NCBI GenBank assembly: GCA_022424805.1
Contig: JAKMGR010000263.1
Location: 1-7,411 of the forward strand
Direction of reading: 5' to 3'
Source: Verrucomicrobiales bacterium
Lineage (GTDB): Bacteria; Verrucomicrobiota; Verrucomicrobiia; Verrucomicrobiales; DEV007
Length of the DNA: 7,411 bases
This document shows, piece by piece, positions 1 through 6,269 of this stretch (the first letter of the stretch is position 1; each line of letters begins with the position of its first letter). The position numbers and the translations under genes were made by a program. The notes under the pieces are model-generated. The model made no database searches and was not told the origin of the DNA. It saw only the letters and a program-made list of their open reading frames with translations.

Positions 1-590
1 AGTTGGTAGTCAGGGCGGGCGGGATTCAGGAGCGGACCGAGGATGTTAAAAATGGTTCGTTGCCCTCGTTCGGCGAGAAGTTTTCTCACTGGCACGACTG
101 CCTTGAACGCTGGATGATAGAGCGGGGCAAAGAGAAAGCCGGCTCCAACCTCTTCGACACAGTGGCCAAATTCGTCGGCTGGCAAATCGATGCGAATGCC
201 TAGAGCTTCGAGAGCGTCCGCTCCTCCGCTCTTCGAGGTAATGCCTCGGTTGCCGTGTTTCACGACAGCGACACCGGCTGCTGCGAGGAGAAAAACGCTC
301 GTGGTGGAGACATTGAAGAGATTTAATTTGTCTCCTCCTGTTCCGCAGACATCGAGTAGTGGTTTTCCGATCGCATCCCTGTCCAGAGTCGGTTCCACGG
401 CATGATTGAGAAACTCCCCGGCAAAACCGGCAATCTCGAAAGCTGTTTCCCCTTTTTGCGCCAGCGCAGCGAGAAAGTTGGCTTTGCTCTCTTCAAAAAT
501 GAATTCGTCGAGGATGGCGGCAGTGGCTTCTCGAATGCCGGACTCTGTGAGCTCTTTTCCGGCTTGTAGATCGCGGGTCATGGATTCCAT
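1..590 (-). CDS. trpD: Anthranilate phosphoribosyltransferase TrpD, N-terminal 196 residues (runs off left edge)
   Basis: TrpD joins anthranilate to PRPP to give N-phosphoribosylanthranilate, the second committed step of tryptophan synthesis in the cytoplasm. Reading leftward from ATG 590, the translation begins [14 protein letters not shown] and shows the small helical N-terminal domain (about residues 1-70). It then shows the PRPP-loop CGTGGD (82-87), NVST (93-96), KHGNRG (111-116), [13 protein letters not shown] (119-131) and GPLLNPARP (185-193). These are the family landmarks in the correct order. The C-terminal third, with the acidic metal-binding pair, lies outside the window. Family length is about 340, so roughly 140 residues are missing. 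ATG 590 and ATG 581 are both possible starts. GTG 605 is a third, adding five codons and sitting just behind a GGAAGAG stretch. The gene is divergent from yqgE, and no other trp gene is visible. Identity is very likely; the exact start is uncertain. Confidence 0.94.
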   Translation of the reverse strand, partial: MESMTRDLQAGKELTESGIREATAAILDEFIFEESKANFLAALAQKGETAFEIAGFAGEFLNHAVEPTLDRDAIGKPLLDVCGTGGDKLNLFNVSTTSVFLLAAAGVAVVKHGNRGITSKSGGADALEALGIRIDLPADEFGHCVEEVGAGFLFAPLYHPAFKAVVPVRKLLAERGQRTIFNILGPLLNPARPDYQ

Positions 591-618
591 GGGGAAATGG
601 AACACTCTCTCTTCCGGA

Positions 619-647
619 TTGCCAACGCGGAAATTCTGGAAGAGAAT
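619..647 (+). promoter_or_regulatory. Predicted sigma70-like promoter for yqgE
   Basis: TTGCCA (619-624; 5 of 6 to the -35 consensus) is followed by a 17-base spacer and GAGAAT (642-647; 4 of 6 to the -10 consensus). Initiation would fall near 653-655, leaving a leader of about 28 bases before GTG 682. This is a consensus match read by eye. If correct, it rules out the in-frame ATG 646 as the start of yqgE, because that codon would lie upstream of the transcript. Confidence 0.45.
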
Positions 648-661
648 GAATTTTTCTCTCC
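638..661. repeat. Imperfect inverted repeat in the trpD/yqgE divergent gap
   Basis: GGAAGAGAA (638-646) and TTCTCTCC (654-661) are inverted copies separated by seven bases. They match as GAGAA/TTCTC plus GGA/TCC with one bulged base. The repeat lies over the proposed -10 and start region of the yqgE promoter and upstream of trpD, so it could be an operator. It is short and purine/pyrimidine-rich, and chance is possible. Confidence 0.3.
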
Positions 662-681
662 AATCGAACGTAATATTTATC

Positions 682-1236
682 GTGAGTGATTCTCTCCAAG
701 GTAATTTGATTCTTGCTGTTCCTCAGCTCAAGGAGCCTCCATTTTTCCGAAGTGTCCTCCTTTTGACGGAGCACAATGACGAGAACGGTGCGCTCGGATA
801 CATTCTGAATCGCCCGATTGGGCGGGTTGTTGGAGATTTGTTGAGCGAGCAGGCGCTGCCGCCTGAGCAACGTAATCCGCTGAAGGATGTGCCGGTTTTC
901 ATGGGTGGGCCGGTCAATCAGGAGCACCTCACTTTTTCCGCCCTGGGATGGTCGGAGGTGGATGAGAAACTTCAGTTTTCCACTCACCTGTCCGCTGCCG
1001 AGGCGGTCATGTATGAAATGGAAGGTTTTCACATCCGTGCCTTTGTCGGCTATTCGGGATGGGAAGTCGGGCAATTGGAGGATGAGCTGGAGAGCAAATC
1101 CTGGATCACGCACGAGCCGAATCGAGAAGTTATCGATTTGTCCAAAGTCGACGGATTGTGGAAAGACATGCTCCGCGATCTGAATCCCTACTACCGCCTG
1201 GTAGCAGATGAGCCTGACGATCTTTCGTTGAATTGA
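682..1236 (+). CDS. yqgE: YqgE/AlgH family protein (UPF0301, DUF179)
   Basis: This is a small cytoplasmic protein of the YqgE/AlgH family, whose biochemical role is not established. AlgH was named from alginate regulation in Pseudomonas. Starting at GTG 682 gives 184 residues, close to the 187 of E. coli YqgE. The N-terminus then aligns with the family: [37 protein letters not shown] (residues 21-47), VFMGGPV (72-78) and the hallmark [16 protein letters not shown] (121-136), followed by a WITHEP segment. The frame stays open upstream to an ATG at 646, which would add 12 residues. I prefer GTG because of the family length and because a promoter appears to overlap that ATG. No strong Shine-Dalgarno precedes GTG 682. 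The gene is divergent from trpD and ends directly against the stop of the convergent Gre-like gene. Confidence 0.92.
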   Translation: MSDSLQGNLILAVPQLKEPPFFRSVLLLTEHNDENGALGYILNRPIGRVVGDLLSEQALPPEQRNPLKDVPVFMGGPVNQEHLTFSALGWSEVDEKLQFSTHLSAAEAVMYEMEGFHIRAFVGYSGWEVGQLEDELESKSWITHEPNREVIDLSKVDGLWKDMLRDLNPYYRLVADEPDDLSLN

Positions 1237-1695
1237 TCACATCACTTCGAGGACGGAAATCCCGTCGATCGATTCCCCGGCTACAGATCCGAGCATCTTC
1301 TCGCGAAGGGGCGCAGATGGTCCCAGTGCTGTGATGACGATACCATCTTTTGTTTCGCAGGTCAGACCACCGCCTGATGGGGTGAGCAGAAACCACGAGC
1401 TTTCGCCGCTGCGGTCCGTTTCGACAAGGGCACCTGGAGCAACGGGATCTTCGAAGTCAAAATCAGGAAACTCGAATGCTTCGAAAAGCGTGAGGGCTTC
1501 GGCAAGTTCATCGGCTTGTTCAGCTTGTCCTGCCGCGAGATAGGATGCCTCGAGGCCACGCGTATCGTATTTGCTCTCTGCTTTGGTGTCGTCGCCTGTC
1601 GCGGCTTCGGTAGCTTCCTTCAAGCCGGACAGGATTCTTTGATACTGAGCGGAAAGCTGGTTTCGAAAATCGGATACAATGTCGGATTTGTTCAT
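1237..1695 (-). CDS. GreA/GreB-like transcription elongation factor family protein (152 aa)
   Basis: The product matches a family of short Gre-like factors annotated as GreA/GreB family elongation factors. Gre proteins enter the RNA polymerase secondary channel and stimulate cleavage of backtracked RNA. Residues 1-75 are predicted to form the N-terminal helical hairpin, with an acidic GDDTKAESKYDTRGLEASYLA stretch (34-54) where GreA has its catalytic acidic tip. Residues 83-152 resemble the FKBP-like domain (VAPGALVETD, FLLTPSGGGL, VITALGPSAPLREKMLGSVAGE). The open frame extends upstream, but ATG 1695 gives the natural N-terminus MNKSDIVSDF and overlaps the AraC-gene stop as ATGA. There is no Shine-Dalgarno, so translation is probably coupled. 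That the acidic tip is functional is inference. At 152 residues it is near GreA length (158). Confidence 0.78.
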   Translation of the reverse strand: MNKSDIVSDFRNQLSAQYQRILSGLKEATEAATGDDTKAESKYDTRGLEASYLAAGQAEQADELAEALTLFEAFEFPDFDFEDPVAPGALVETDRSGESSWFLLTPSGGGLTCETKDGIVITALGPSAPLREKMLGSVAGESIDGISVLEVM

Positions 1696-2444
1696 TGTTG
1701 GGATTGAGCATTGATCTTCCGATATTCTCCAGGAGTTGTCCCAATCAATTTCCAGAATTGGCGGGAATAGGCGCTTTGGTCGCAAAACCCGTATTTTGTG
1801 GCGAGATCGGCGAGCGATTCCGTGGTCTTGCGTAAATCTGCTGCCGAAGCCTGAATCCGAGTCCGCAGAATAAAGTCCTGGGGATTCATTCCGATTACCT
1901 TGATGAACTGACGGTGCAGTTGCCTTTCAGAGATGCCAAACTGCTCGGCAAGATCAGCGACTCGAATTCGGGATGTCGGATTTGCACAAATGAAATCAAT
2001 CGAGTTTTCAGCAGCATGATCCGTGTTTTTTCGTGATTGCCGGTTGGGAAAACGGCGGGTTGTTCCCACTACACCCAATGGAGTTCCATCGTCGTCAAGA
2101 ATGGGATATTTCGAAGTGGAAAACCATTCGAGCCGTCCTCGATGATCGAAGAGTATATCTGCGTGGTTGATGAACGGATTCCCGCTTTCCATAACTCTTT
2201 TATCTCCTTCAACCAGTTGATCTGCAACGTGCGGAGGATATCTGTCGTGATCGCTCGTTCCTACGATTTGTGAAACATCGTCCAATCCGAGACGCTGAAG
2301 CAAGGCCTGATTGACATGGATAAAACTGCTCTGGGAATCTTTCAGGAAAAAGTAGGTATCGGGAACGTGTTCGAATAGTTTCATCATGGCAGCGGCGACT
2401 GGAGAATCGAGTAGTCCGCTGTTAGATTGGTAGGAGGAATACAT
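1692..2444 (-). CDS. PAS domain-containing AraC family transcriptional regulator (250 aa)
   Basis: This is a one-component regulator with a PAS sensor domain at about residues 20-130 (LFEHVPDTYFFLKDSQSSF, then VNQALLQRLGL, then FDHRGRLEWFSTSKYPILDDDGTPLGVVGTTR). A C-terminal AraC/XylS DNA-binding domain follows at about 147-245. Its two helix-turn-helix units are visible as RVADLAEQFGISERQLHRQF and LADLATKYGFCDQSAYSRQFWKLIGTTPGEYR. There is no membrane segment, so it is cytoplasmic and the PAS ligand is unknown. ATG 2444 is chosen as the start; a TTG at 2480 would add 12 residues but would leave only 34 bp to the divergent sulfatase. Neither start has a clear Shine-Dalgarno. The gene is the first of a two-gene unit with the Gre-like gene. 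AraC proteins often control divergent neighbours, so the sulfatase gene is a likely target, by inference. Confidence 0.9.
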   Translation of the reverse strand: MYSSYQSNSGLLDSPVAAAMMKLFEHVPDTYFFLKDSQSSFIHVNQALLQRLGLDDVSQIVGTSDHDRYPPHVADQLVEGDKRVMESGNPFINHADILFDHRGRLEWFSTSKYPILDDDGTPLGVVGTTRRFPNRQSRKNTDHAAENSIDFICANPTSRIRVADLAEQFGISERQLHRQFIKVIGMNPQDFILRTRIQASAADLRKTTESLADLATKYGFCDQSAYSRQFWKLIGTTPGEYRKINAQSQQ

Positions 2445-2448
2445 GGGG

Positions 2449-2490
2449 CGAATTTGAGACGATATGTCTGATTTTAACAAGACGAATTTG
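2449..2490. repeat. Direct repeat CGAATTTG x2, possible AraC operator half-sites
   Basis: CGAATTTG occurs at 2449-2456 and again at 2483-2490, in the same orientation and 34 bases apart. A second short word, AGACGA, is also repeated in the gap (2457-2462 and 2480-2485). AraC-family proteins typically bind direct repeats about two or more helical turns apart. These copies sit in the 70-bp gap between a PAS-AraC gene and a divergent sulfatase gene. An exact 8-base repeat in such a short gap is unusual, but chance is not excluded. Confidence 0.4.
2452..2480 (-). promoter_or_regulatory. Possible promoter for the PAS-AraC gene
   Basis: On the minus strand TTGTTA (2480-2475) is followed by a 17-base spacer and TCAAAT (2457-2452), each 4 of 6 to the sigma70 consensus. 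The -10 ends only seven bases before ATG 2444. Transcription would therefore start at or beside the start codon, giving a leaderless or nearly leaderless mRNA, which fits the lack of a Shine-Dalgarno. The proposed elements lie between the two CGAATTTG copies, and the first copy overlaps the -10. Confidence 0.3.
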
Positions 2491-2500
2491 CGCCTTTGTT

Positions 2501-2517
2501 CTAAGGTGAGTCACATG
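2501..2517 (+). promoter_or_regulatory. Strong Shine-Dalgarno setting the sulfatase start
   Basis: AAGGTGAG lies four bases upstream of ATG 2515. It matches the 16S anti-Shine-Dalgarno well and decides for this start over the in-frame ATG 2464, which has no such site and would put 17 polar residues in front of the signal peptide. Confidence 0.75.
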
Positions 2518-4236
2518 AAAAATACACTTCTTGCCCTCGCTGTTCTATGCGTGGCGATCATTGGAATCTCCAATGATCGCCCTAATATTGTCTACATCAT
2601 GTCGGATGATCACACTGCGCATGCCATCGGTGCCTACGGTGGCCGACTTGCGGAACTCGATCCGACCCCGAACATCGATCGCCTCGCGAAAGAAGGAATG
2701 CTCTTTGAAAATGCGTTCTGCACCAACTCGATTTGCGCGCCGAGCCGAGCCTCGGTGATTACCGGGCAGTATGCGCACACTATCGGTGTCCATGATCTCT
2801 ACGGTGCTATCGAGGGTGAGCGTCAGTATCTCGCGATTGAAATGAAAAAGGCCGGATACGAAACGGCTATGATCGGGAAATGGCACCTCAAGGAGGAGCC
2901 GGCTGCGTTTGATTTTTACACGGTTCTTCCGGGACAGGGCGATTACCACAATCCGAAATTTCGTGTTCGCGGTGAGAAAGGCTGGCCGAAAGACATGGTT
3001 AGTTTTGACGGATTCCACTCCACGGATGCGATCACGGACATCACCCTGAAGTGGCTTGAAGAAGAACGCGATGAAGAGAAACCGTTTTTTCTGATGCATC
3101 ACTACAAGGCGCCACACGATTATTTTGAGCACGCCGAGCGCTACAACGACTACCTGAAAGACATCGACATCCCCGAGCCGGATACTCTCTGGCTCGATAA
3201 CCAGCCGGAATTTGGTTCGATCGCAACGGTTGGATACGAGCGCGAATTGGTTCCCCACATCGGAACCTCGATCGGAAATCGCAATCCAAGACGTTCCTAC
3301 GCTGGTGATTTGCCGAAGATGTTTCCAAAGGATTTCCCCAAAAACTATGACCCGGCAAACTACACCGACGAGGAAATTCAGAGAATGTCGTACAACGCCT
3401 ATCTGAAAAATTACCTTCGTTGTGTGAAAGGGATCGATGACAATCTTGGTCGTCTTTTTTCCTGGCTTGAGGAATCGGGTCAGATGGACAACACGATCAT
3501 CATCTACACTGGCGATCAGGGATTCATGCTCGGGGAGCACGATTACCAGGACAAGCGCTGGATGTATGAGGAGTCAATGCGCATGCCTTTCCTGATTCGC
3601 TATCCGAAGGCGATCAAGGCGGGGGCACGAACCGATGCGATCGTCGAAAATGTGGATTACGCGCCAACCATGCTTGCCTTTGCCGGAGTTGATACGCCGG
3701 ATTACATGCAGGGAGCCAGCTTCAAGGAGATTTGTGAAACTGGCAACGAACCAGAGGGCTGGAAGCAGGAAGCCTACTACCGCTACTGGATGCACATGGC
3801 CCACCATGATAACCCGGCCCACGTCGGCATCCGCACAAAGACCCACAAGCTCATTTACTACTACGCCTGCAACTACGAGGGAGGGTATCAGACACCCCCG
3901 GCCTGGGAGCTGTATGATCTGGAAGAGGATCCTCACGAGACCGTGAATGTATATGATTCCCCCGCTAATGCTGCCCTAGTGAAGGAATTGAAATCGCGCC
4001 TCGCTCAGTTACGCCAGCGCGTTGGTGACATCGGGGAGGATTACCCCGAGGTGGAGAAAGTCGTCCAGGAATTCTGGAACTATGACGGCGAAGATCGTGC
4101 CAAGGCGATTGAGATTTCGTCCGATTATCTGGCCCGCCGGACCAAGGAACTGAGAGGGGGCACTGCCAACAACGCCACCAAATTCGGCAATCAAGCCCGC
4201 GAGCGTATCAAGAAAGAGAACGCCGCGAAGAAGTAG
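2515..4236 (+). CDS. Exported type I (formylglycine) sulfatase, 573 aa
   Basis: This enzyme hydrolyses sulfate esters, most likely on sulfated polysaccharide fragments in the periplasm. Residues 1-19 form a signal peptide (MKNTLLALAVLCVAIIGIS) with no proper lipobox. The alkaline-phosphatase-like fold begins at RPNIVYIMSDD, whose Asp31-Asp32 are metal ligands. CAPSRASVITG (74-84) carries Cys74 in the C-x-P-S-R site that is oxidised to formylglycine. GKWHLK (121-126), HHYKAPH (195-201), YTGDQGFMLGEH (331-342, the second metal site) and DKRWMYEES (346-354) supply the remaining active-site residues. A C-terminal subdomain shows IRTKTHKLIYYY and WELYDLEEDPHE. The GDQG...DKRWMYEES pattern recalls the GlcNAc-6-sulfatase / sulfoglucosamine sulfohydrolase-like branch, but the substrate cannot be fixed from sequence. 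The last 50 or so residues form a charged tail ending in lysines. No maturase gene is visible. The divergent PAS-AraC gene is the probable regulator. Confidence 0.95.
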   Translation: MKNTLLALAVLCVAIIGISNDRPNIVYIMSDDHTAHAIGAYGGRLAELDPTPNIDRLAKEGMLFENAFCTNSICAPSRASVITGQYAHTIGVHDLYGAIEGERQYLAIEMKKAGYETAMIGKWHLKEEPAAFDFYTVLPGQGDYHNPKFRVRGEKGWPKDMVSFDGFHSTDAITDITLKWLEEERDEEKPFFLMHHYKAPHDYFEHAERYNDYLKDIDIPEPDTLWLDNQPEFGSIATVGYERELVPHIGTSIGNRNPRRSYAGDLPKMFPKDFPKNYDPANYTDEEIQRMSYNAYLKNYLRCVKGIDDNLGRLFSWLEESGQMDNTIIIYTGDQGFMLGEHDYQDKRWMYEESMRMPFLIRYPKAIKAGARTDAIVENVDYAPTMLAFAGVDTPDYMQGASFKEICETGNEPEGWKQEAYYRYWMHMAHHDNPAHVGIRTKTHKLIYYYACNYEGGYQTPPAWELYDLEEDPHETVNVYDSPANAALVKELKSRLAQLRQRVGDIGEDYPEVEKVVQEFWNYDGEDRAKAIEISSDYLARRTKELRGGTANNATKFGNQARERIKKENAAKK

Positions 4237-4281
4237 AACGATAGATTGCAGCCGGAACTCTCTCGATATTCTGCTACCCAA
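4237..4281. other. Short gap between convergent sulfatase and nitroreductase genes
   Basis: Forty-five bases separate the two stop codons. I see no convincing stem-loop with a T tract on either strand, only a weak GCAG/CTGC pairing across about 20 bases. If transcription is terminated here, it is not by an obvious intrinsic terminator. Confidence 0.5.
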
Positions 4282-4923
4282 TCACGAAATGTGCTCGATG
4301 AGGTCGCCGCTGGAATAGCGAACTTTTTTCGACGCGCTGTATTTGTCTTCGCCGGAGCGATACCCGGCGGGGCAGAGAACAGCGGTGGTGTAGCCTTTTT
4401 CCGCCAAGCCGAGTGCTTCATCATACATGGAAGGGACAAAACCCTCCATCGGGCAGGCGTCGACTCCGATCATTGCTGCACAGGTCATAAAGTTTCCAAG
4501 CGCAATGTAGCTTTGCAACTTTGCCCACCCGGCGATGTCTTTGGAGCGAGGACCTTCGATGATGTCTCGGATGATGAGGTTCTTGTAGAAGTCGAGTGAT
4601 TCAACCGTCTTTTCCTGTGCCTTTGCCGTGGCTTCGATCAGTTTGTCGACATCCTCTGTTTTCAGGGCTGTTTTCACCGCAATCACCAACAAGTGGGAGC
4701 ACTCCGCGACCTGGACCTGCTTGTAGGAAGCAGGGACGAGGGATTCCTTCAGCTCCTGATTCGTGATCACGAAAAATTTCCACGGCTGCATGCCGTAGGA
4801 GGAAGGAGTTAAAATGAGAGCTTCTTCCAAGGTGGACCAATCCTCTGCGGGGATCTTCTTATCAGGATCGAACTGTTTCGTTGCGTAACGCCAGTGGAGT
4901 TTTTCGAGAAGCACGTCGTTCAT
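4282..4923 (-). CDS. NAD(P)H-dependent FMN nitroreductase family protein (NfsB-like, 213 aa)
   Basis: This is a cytoplasmic FMN-dependent oxidoreductase that reduces nitro compounds, quinones or flavins with NAD(P)H; the physiological substrate is unknown. The length matches E. coli NfsB (217). Visible landmarks are the FMN phosphate-binding RYATKQFDPDKK (12-23), the flavin-contacting LTPSSYGMQPWKF (38-50) and LGNFMTCAAMIGVDACPMEGF (142-162). The C-terminal signature is LAEKGYTTAVLCPAGYRSGEDKY (173-195). The frame is open for 42 further codons upstream. ATG 4923 is chosen because it gives the standard N-terminus MNDVLLEKLHWRYATKQFD, and the upstream part has no family match. A short AGG lies just before it. 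It is convergent with the sulfatase and divergent from yejB, so it is probably a single-gene transcript. Confidence 0.92.
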   Translation of the reverse strand: MNDVLLEKLHWRYATKQFDPDKKIPAEDWSTLEEALILTPSSYGMQPWKFFVITNQELKESLVPASYKQVQVAECSHLLVIAVKTALKTEDVDKLIEATAKAQEKTVESLDFYKNLIIRDIIEGPRSKDIAGWAKLQSYIALGNFMTCAAMIGVDACPMEGFVPSMYDEALGLAEKGYTTAVLCPAGYRSGEDKYSASKKVRYSSGDLIEHIS

Positions 4924-5231
4924 GGTGCCTATACTCGCCGAGACCTTCAAAGCGGCAAGAGGAGATTTTTCAACACTCCTAATTGAGTTCGTGAAAGCGC
5001 AGAGAAACCTTTCAAAACCATGATGACTGCTGATGCGGATACGGGACAAATCACTCTGGCGAGCGAAGACTGGTTCGCGCGGCCATTGCGAGACGACTGA
5101 GCGACATACGACCCGCTTTTCGTGTAAATAACTGGACCCCGACCACGTGAAAATCAGGTGTTGAAGCGAAGATAAATCGCGAGCAAATTACAAACTCTTC
5201 ATTCCACCTTCGAACGCTTTTCCGCATCCGT
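4924..5231. other. 308-bp divergent intergenic region between nitroreductase and yejB
   Basis: No gene is supported here. The region must hold both divergent promoters, but I found no match good enough to call. TTGAAG at 5161-5166 is a possible -35 toward yejB without a convincing -10 at normal spacing. One inverted repeat (5060-5081) is listed separately. No Shine-Dalgarno is seen before the yejB ATG at 5232. Confidence 0.5.
5060..5081. repeat. GC-rich inverted repeat in the nitroreductase/yejB gap
   Basis: CGAGCGAA (5060-5067) and TTCGCGCG (5074-5081) pair at seven of eight positions across a six-base loop. No T tract follows on either strand, so it is not an intrinsic terminator. Its location between two divergent genes would suit an operator. 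The function is unknown. Confidence 0.35.
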
Positions 5232-6251
5232 ATGCGAGCCTACTTCATTCGTCGACTTCTACTCATTCCTCCGACGCTGATTGGCATCACTCTGATTGCT
5301 TTTTTCATTACTCGCATGGTCCCCGGCGGTCCCGTCGAGCGCGCTCTCGCTGAGAGTCAGATGATCAACATGCAGGGCGGAAACTCGGGTAGCGGGGGAA
5401 GCAACCAGGCGCTTTCTCAGGATCAGATCGACCAGTTGAAAAAACTCTATGGTCTCGATAAACCATGGTATGTGGCCTATCCCCTCTGGGTGGGAGATCT
5501 TCTTCAGGGAAACCTCGGAACGTCCTTTCGCTACCAGGAGCCGGTGATCGATCTCATTTTCGAGCGAATGCCAATCTCCATCTACTTTGGACTCGTCAGC
5601 TCGGTGATCGTGTATCTTGTTTGCATTCCCCTCGGGATCATTAAGGCCCTACGACATCGGTCGCACATGGATAACGCAACATCGGTCGCCGTGTTTGCGG
5701 GCTACGCCGTTCCCGGATATGCTCTGGGTGCTCTGCTCGTAGTTTACTTCTGTATGCGCTGGGAATGGTTCCCGAAAGAAGGTTGGCCGACGGGGGACTG
5801 GGAATACATGGGATTTTTCGAGCGTGTCGGGGACCTCTTCCACCACACTTTTCTTCCGCTCGTCTGTTATTTGCTCGGTTCCTTTGCGTTTATGACGATG
5901 CTCATGAAAAACCAACTGATGGACAATCTCGCCGCAGATTACGTAAGAACGGCTGTGGCCAAAGGAGTGGGCTTTCGGCGAGCGGTCGTTCGTCACGCCA
6001 TGAGAAATTCGCTCATTCCGATCGCAACTACTCTGGGGCACCTGGTAAGCATCTTTTTCGCGGGTTCGTTTCTGATTGAATACATTTTTGATATCGATGG
6101 GATTGGTTTGCTCGGCTACACTTCGATCCTCGACCGTGATTACCCCGTTTTTCTGGGAATTCTAGTCCTTTCCTCTTTCCTCATGCTGTTGGGTAACCTC
6201 CTCTCCGATGTTTGCGTCGCTCTCGTCGATCCACGGGTCAAATTCCGCTAA
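5232..6251 (+). CDS. yejB: Peptide (microcin C-type) ABC importer permease YejB
   Basis: This is one of two inner-membrane permeases of a Yej-type importer, which in E. coli takes up peptides and microcin C. The start MRAYFIRRLLLIPPTLIGITLIAFFITRMVPGGPVERALAE is the characteristic YejB N-terminus with the first membrane helix (about 9-29), and it fixes ATG 5232 as the start although no Shine-Dalgarno is seen. A Gly/Ser/Asn-rich loop (49-58) and YGLDKPW follow, and then LLQGNLGTSFRY. Further membrane segments lie at about 116-137, 153-175, 205-226, 263-285 and 306-330. The EAA-type loop that contacts the ATPase is AADYVRTAVAKGVGFRRAVVRHAMRN (234-259). The C-terminus LVDPRVKF is typical. Length is 339, against 364 in E. 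coli, mainly because the Gly-rich loop is shorter. yejE follows 18 bp downstream in the same operon. Confidence 0.9.
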   Translation: MRAYFIRRLLLIPPTLIGITLIAFFITRMVPGGPVERALAESQMINMQGGNSGSGGSNQALSQDQIDQLKKLYGLDKPWYVAYPLWVGDLLQGNLGTSFRYQEPVIDLIFERMPISIYFGLVSSVIVYLVCIPLGIIKALRHRSHMDNATSVAVFAGYAVPGYALGALLVVYFCMRWEWFPKEGWPTGDWEYMGFFERVGDLFHHTFLPLVCYLLGSFAFMTMLMKNQLMDNLAADYVRTAVAKGVGFRRAVVRHAMRNSLIPIATTLGHLVSIFFAGSFLIEYIFDIDGIGLLGYTSILDRDYPVFLGILVLSSFLMLLGNLLSDVCVALVDPRVKFR

Positions 6252-6269
6252 GTTTGTGCCTCCGAAGAC

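Noticed and set aside
591..719. The trpD reading frame stays open upstream of ATG 590 and could look like an N-terminal extension
   Set aside because: TrpD proteins start near residue MES. The upstream stretch contains no ATG or TTG start in frame, only GTG 605, and it runs antisense into the yqgE gene and its promoter.
493..1113. 206-codon minus-strand open frame across trpD and yqgE
   Set aside because: It is in a different frame from trpD and antisense to yqgE. It has no family features and is Arg/Ser/His-rich, as expected of a shadow.
2445..2480. TTG 2480 as the start of the PAS-AraC gene (262 aa)
   Set aside because: It adds 12 non-conserved residues, has no Shine-Dalgarno at proper distance and would leave only 34 bp for divergent control. 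It is kept as an alternative only.
2545..3540. 331-codon open frame on the minus strand inside the sulfatase gene
   Set aside because: It lies antisense to a gene with complete sulfatase motifs. Its translation has no recognisable domain and an Arg/Val/Ile-rich composition typical of a codon-bias shadow.
4246..4599. 117-codon plus-strand open frame after the sulfatase
   Set aside because: It is antisense to the well-supported nitroreductase, has no domain features and no Shine-Dalgarno.
4924..5049. 42-codon upstream extension of the nitroreductase frame
   Set aside because: The extension (Arg/Ser/His-rich) has no match to the nitroreductase N-terminus, whereas ATG 4923 gives the standard one.
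5141..5163. Small palindrome ACGTGA-AAA-TCAGGT upstream of yejB
   Set aside because: It has only six-base arms with a mismatch, no T tract and no position linking it to a promoter. It is too weak to call.
5366..5404. Gly/Ser/Asn-rich loop in YejB as a possible insertion
   Set aside because: E. coli YejB has an even longer Gly-rich loop at the same place, so this is ordinary family variation.
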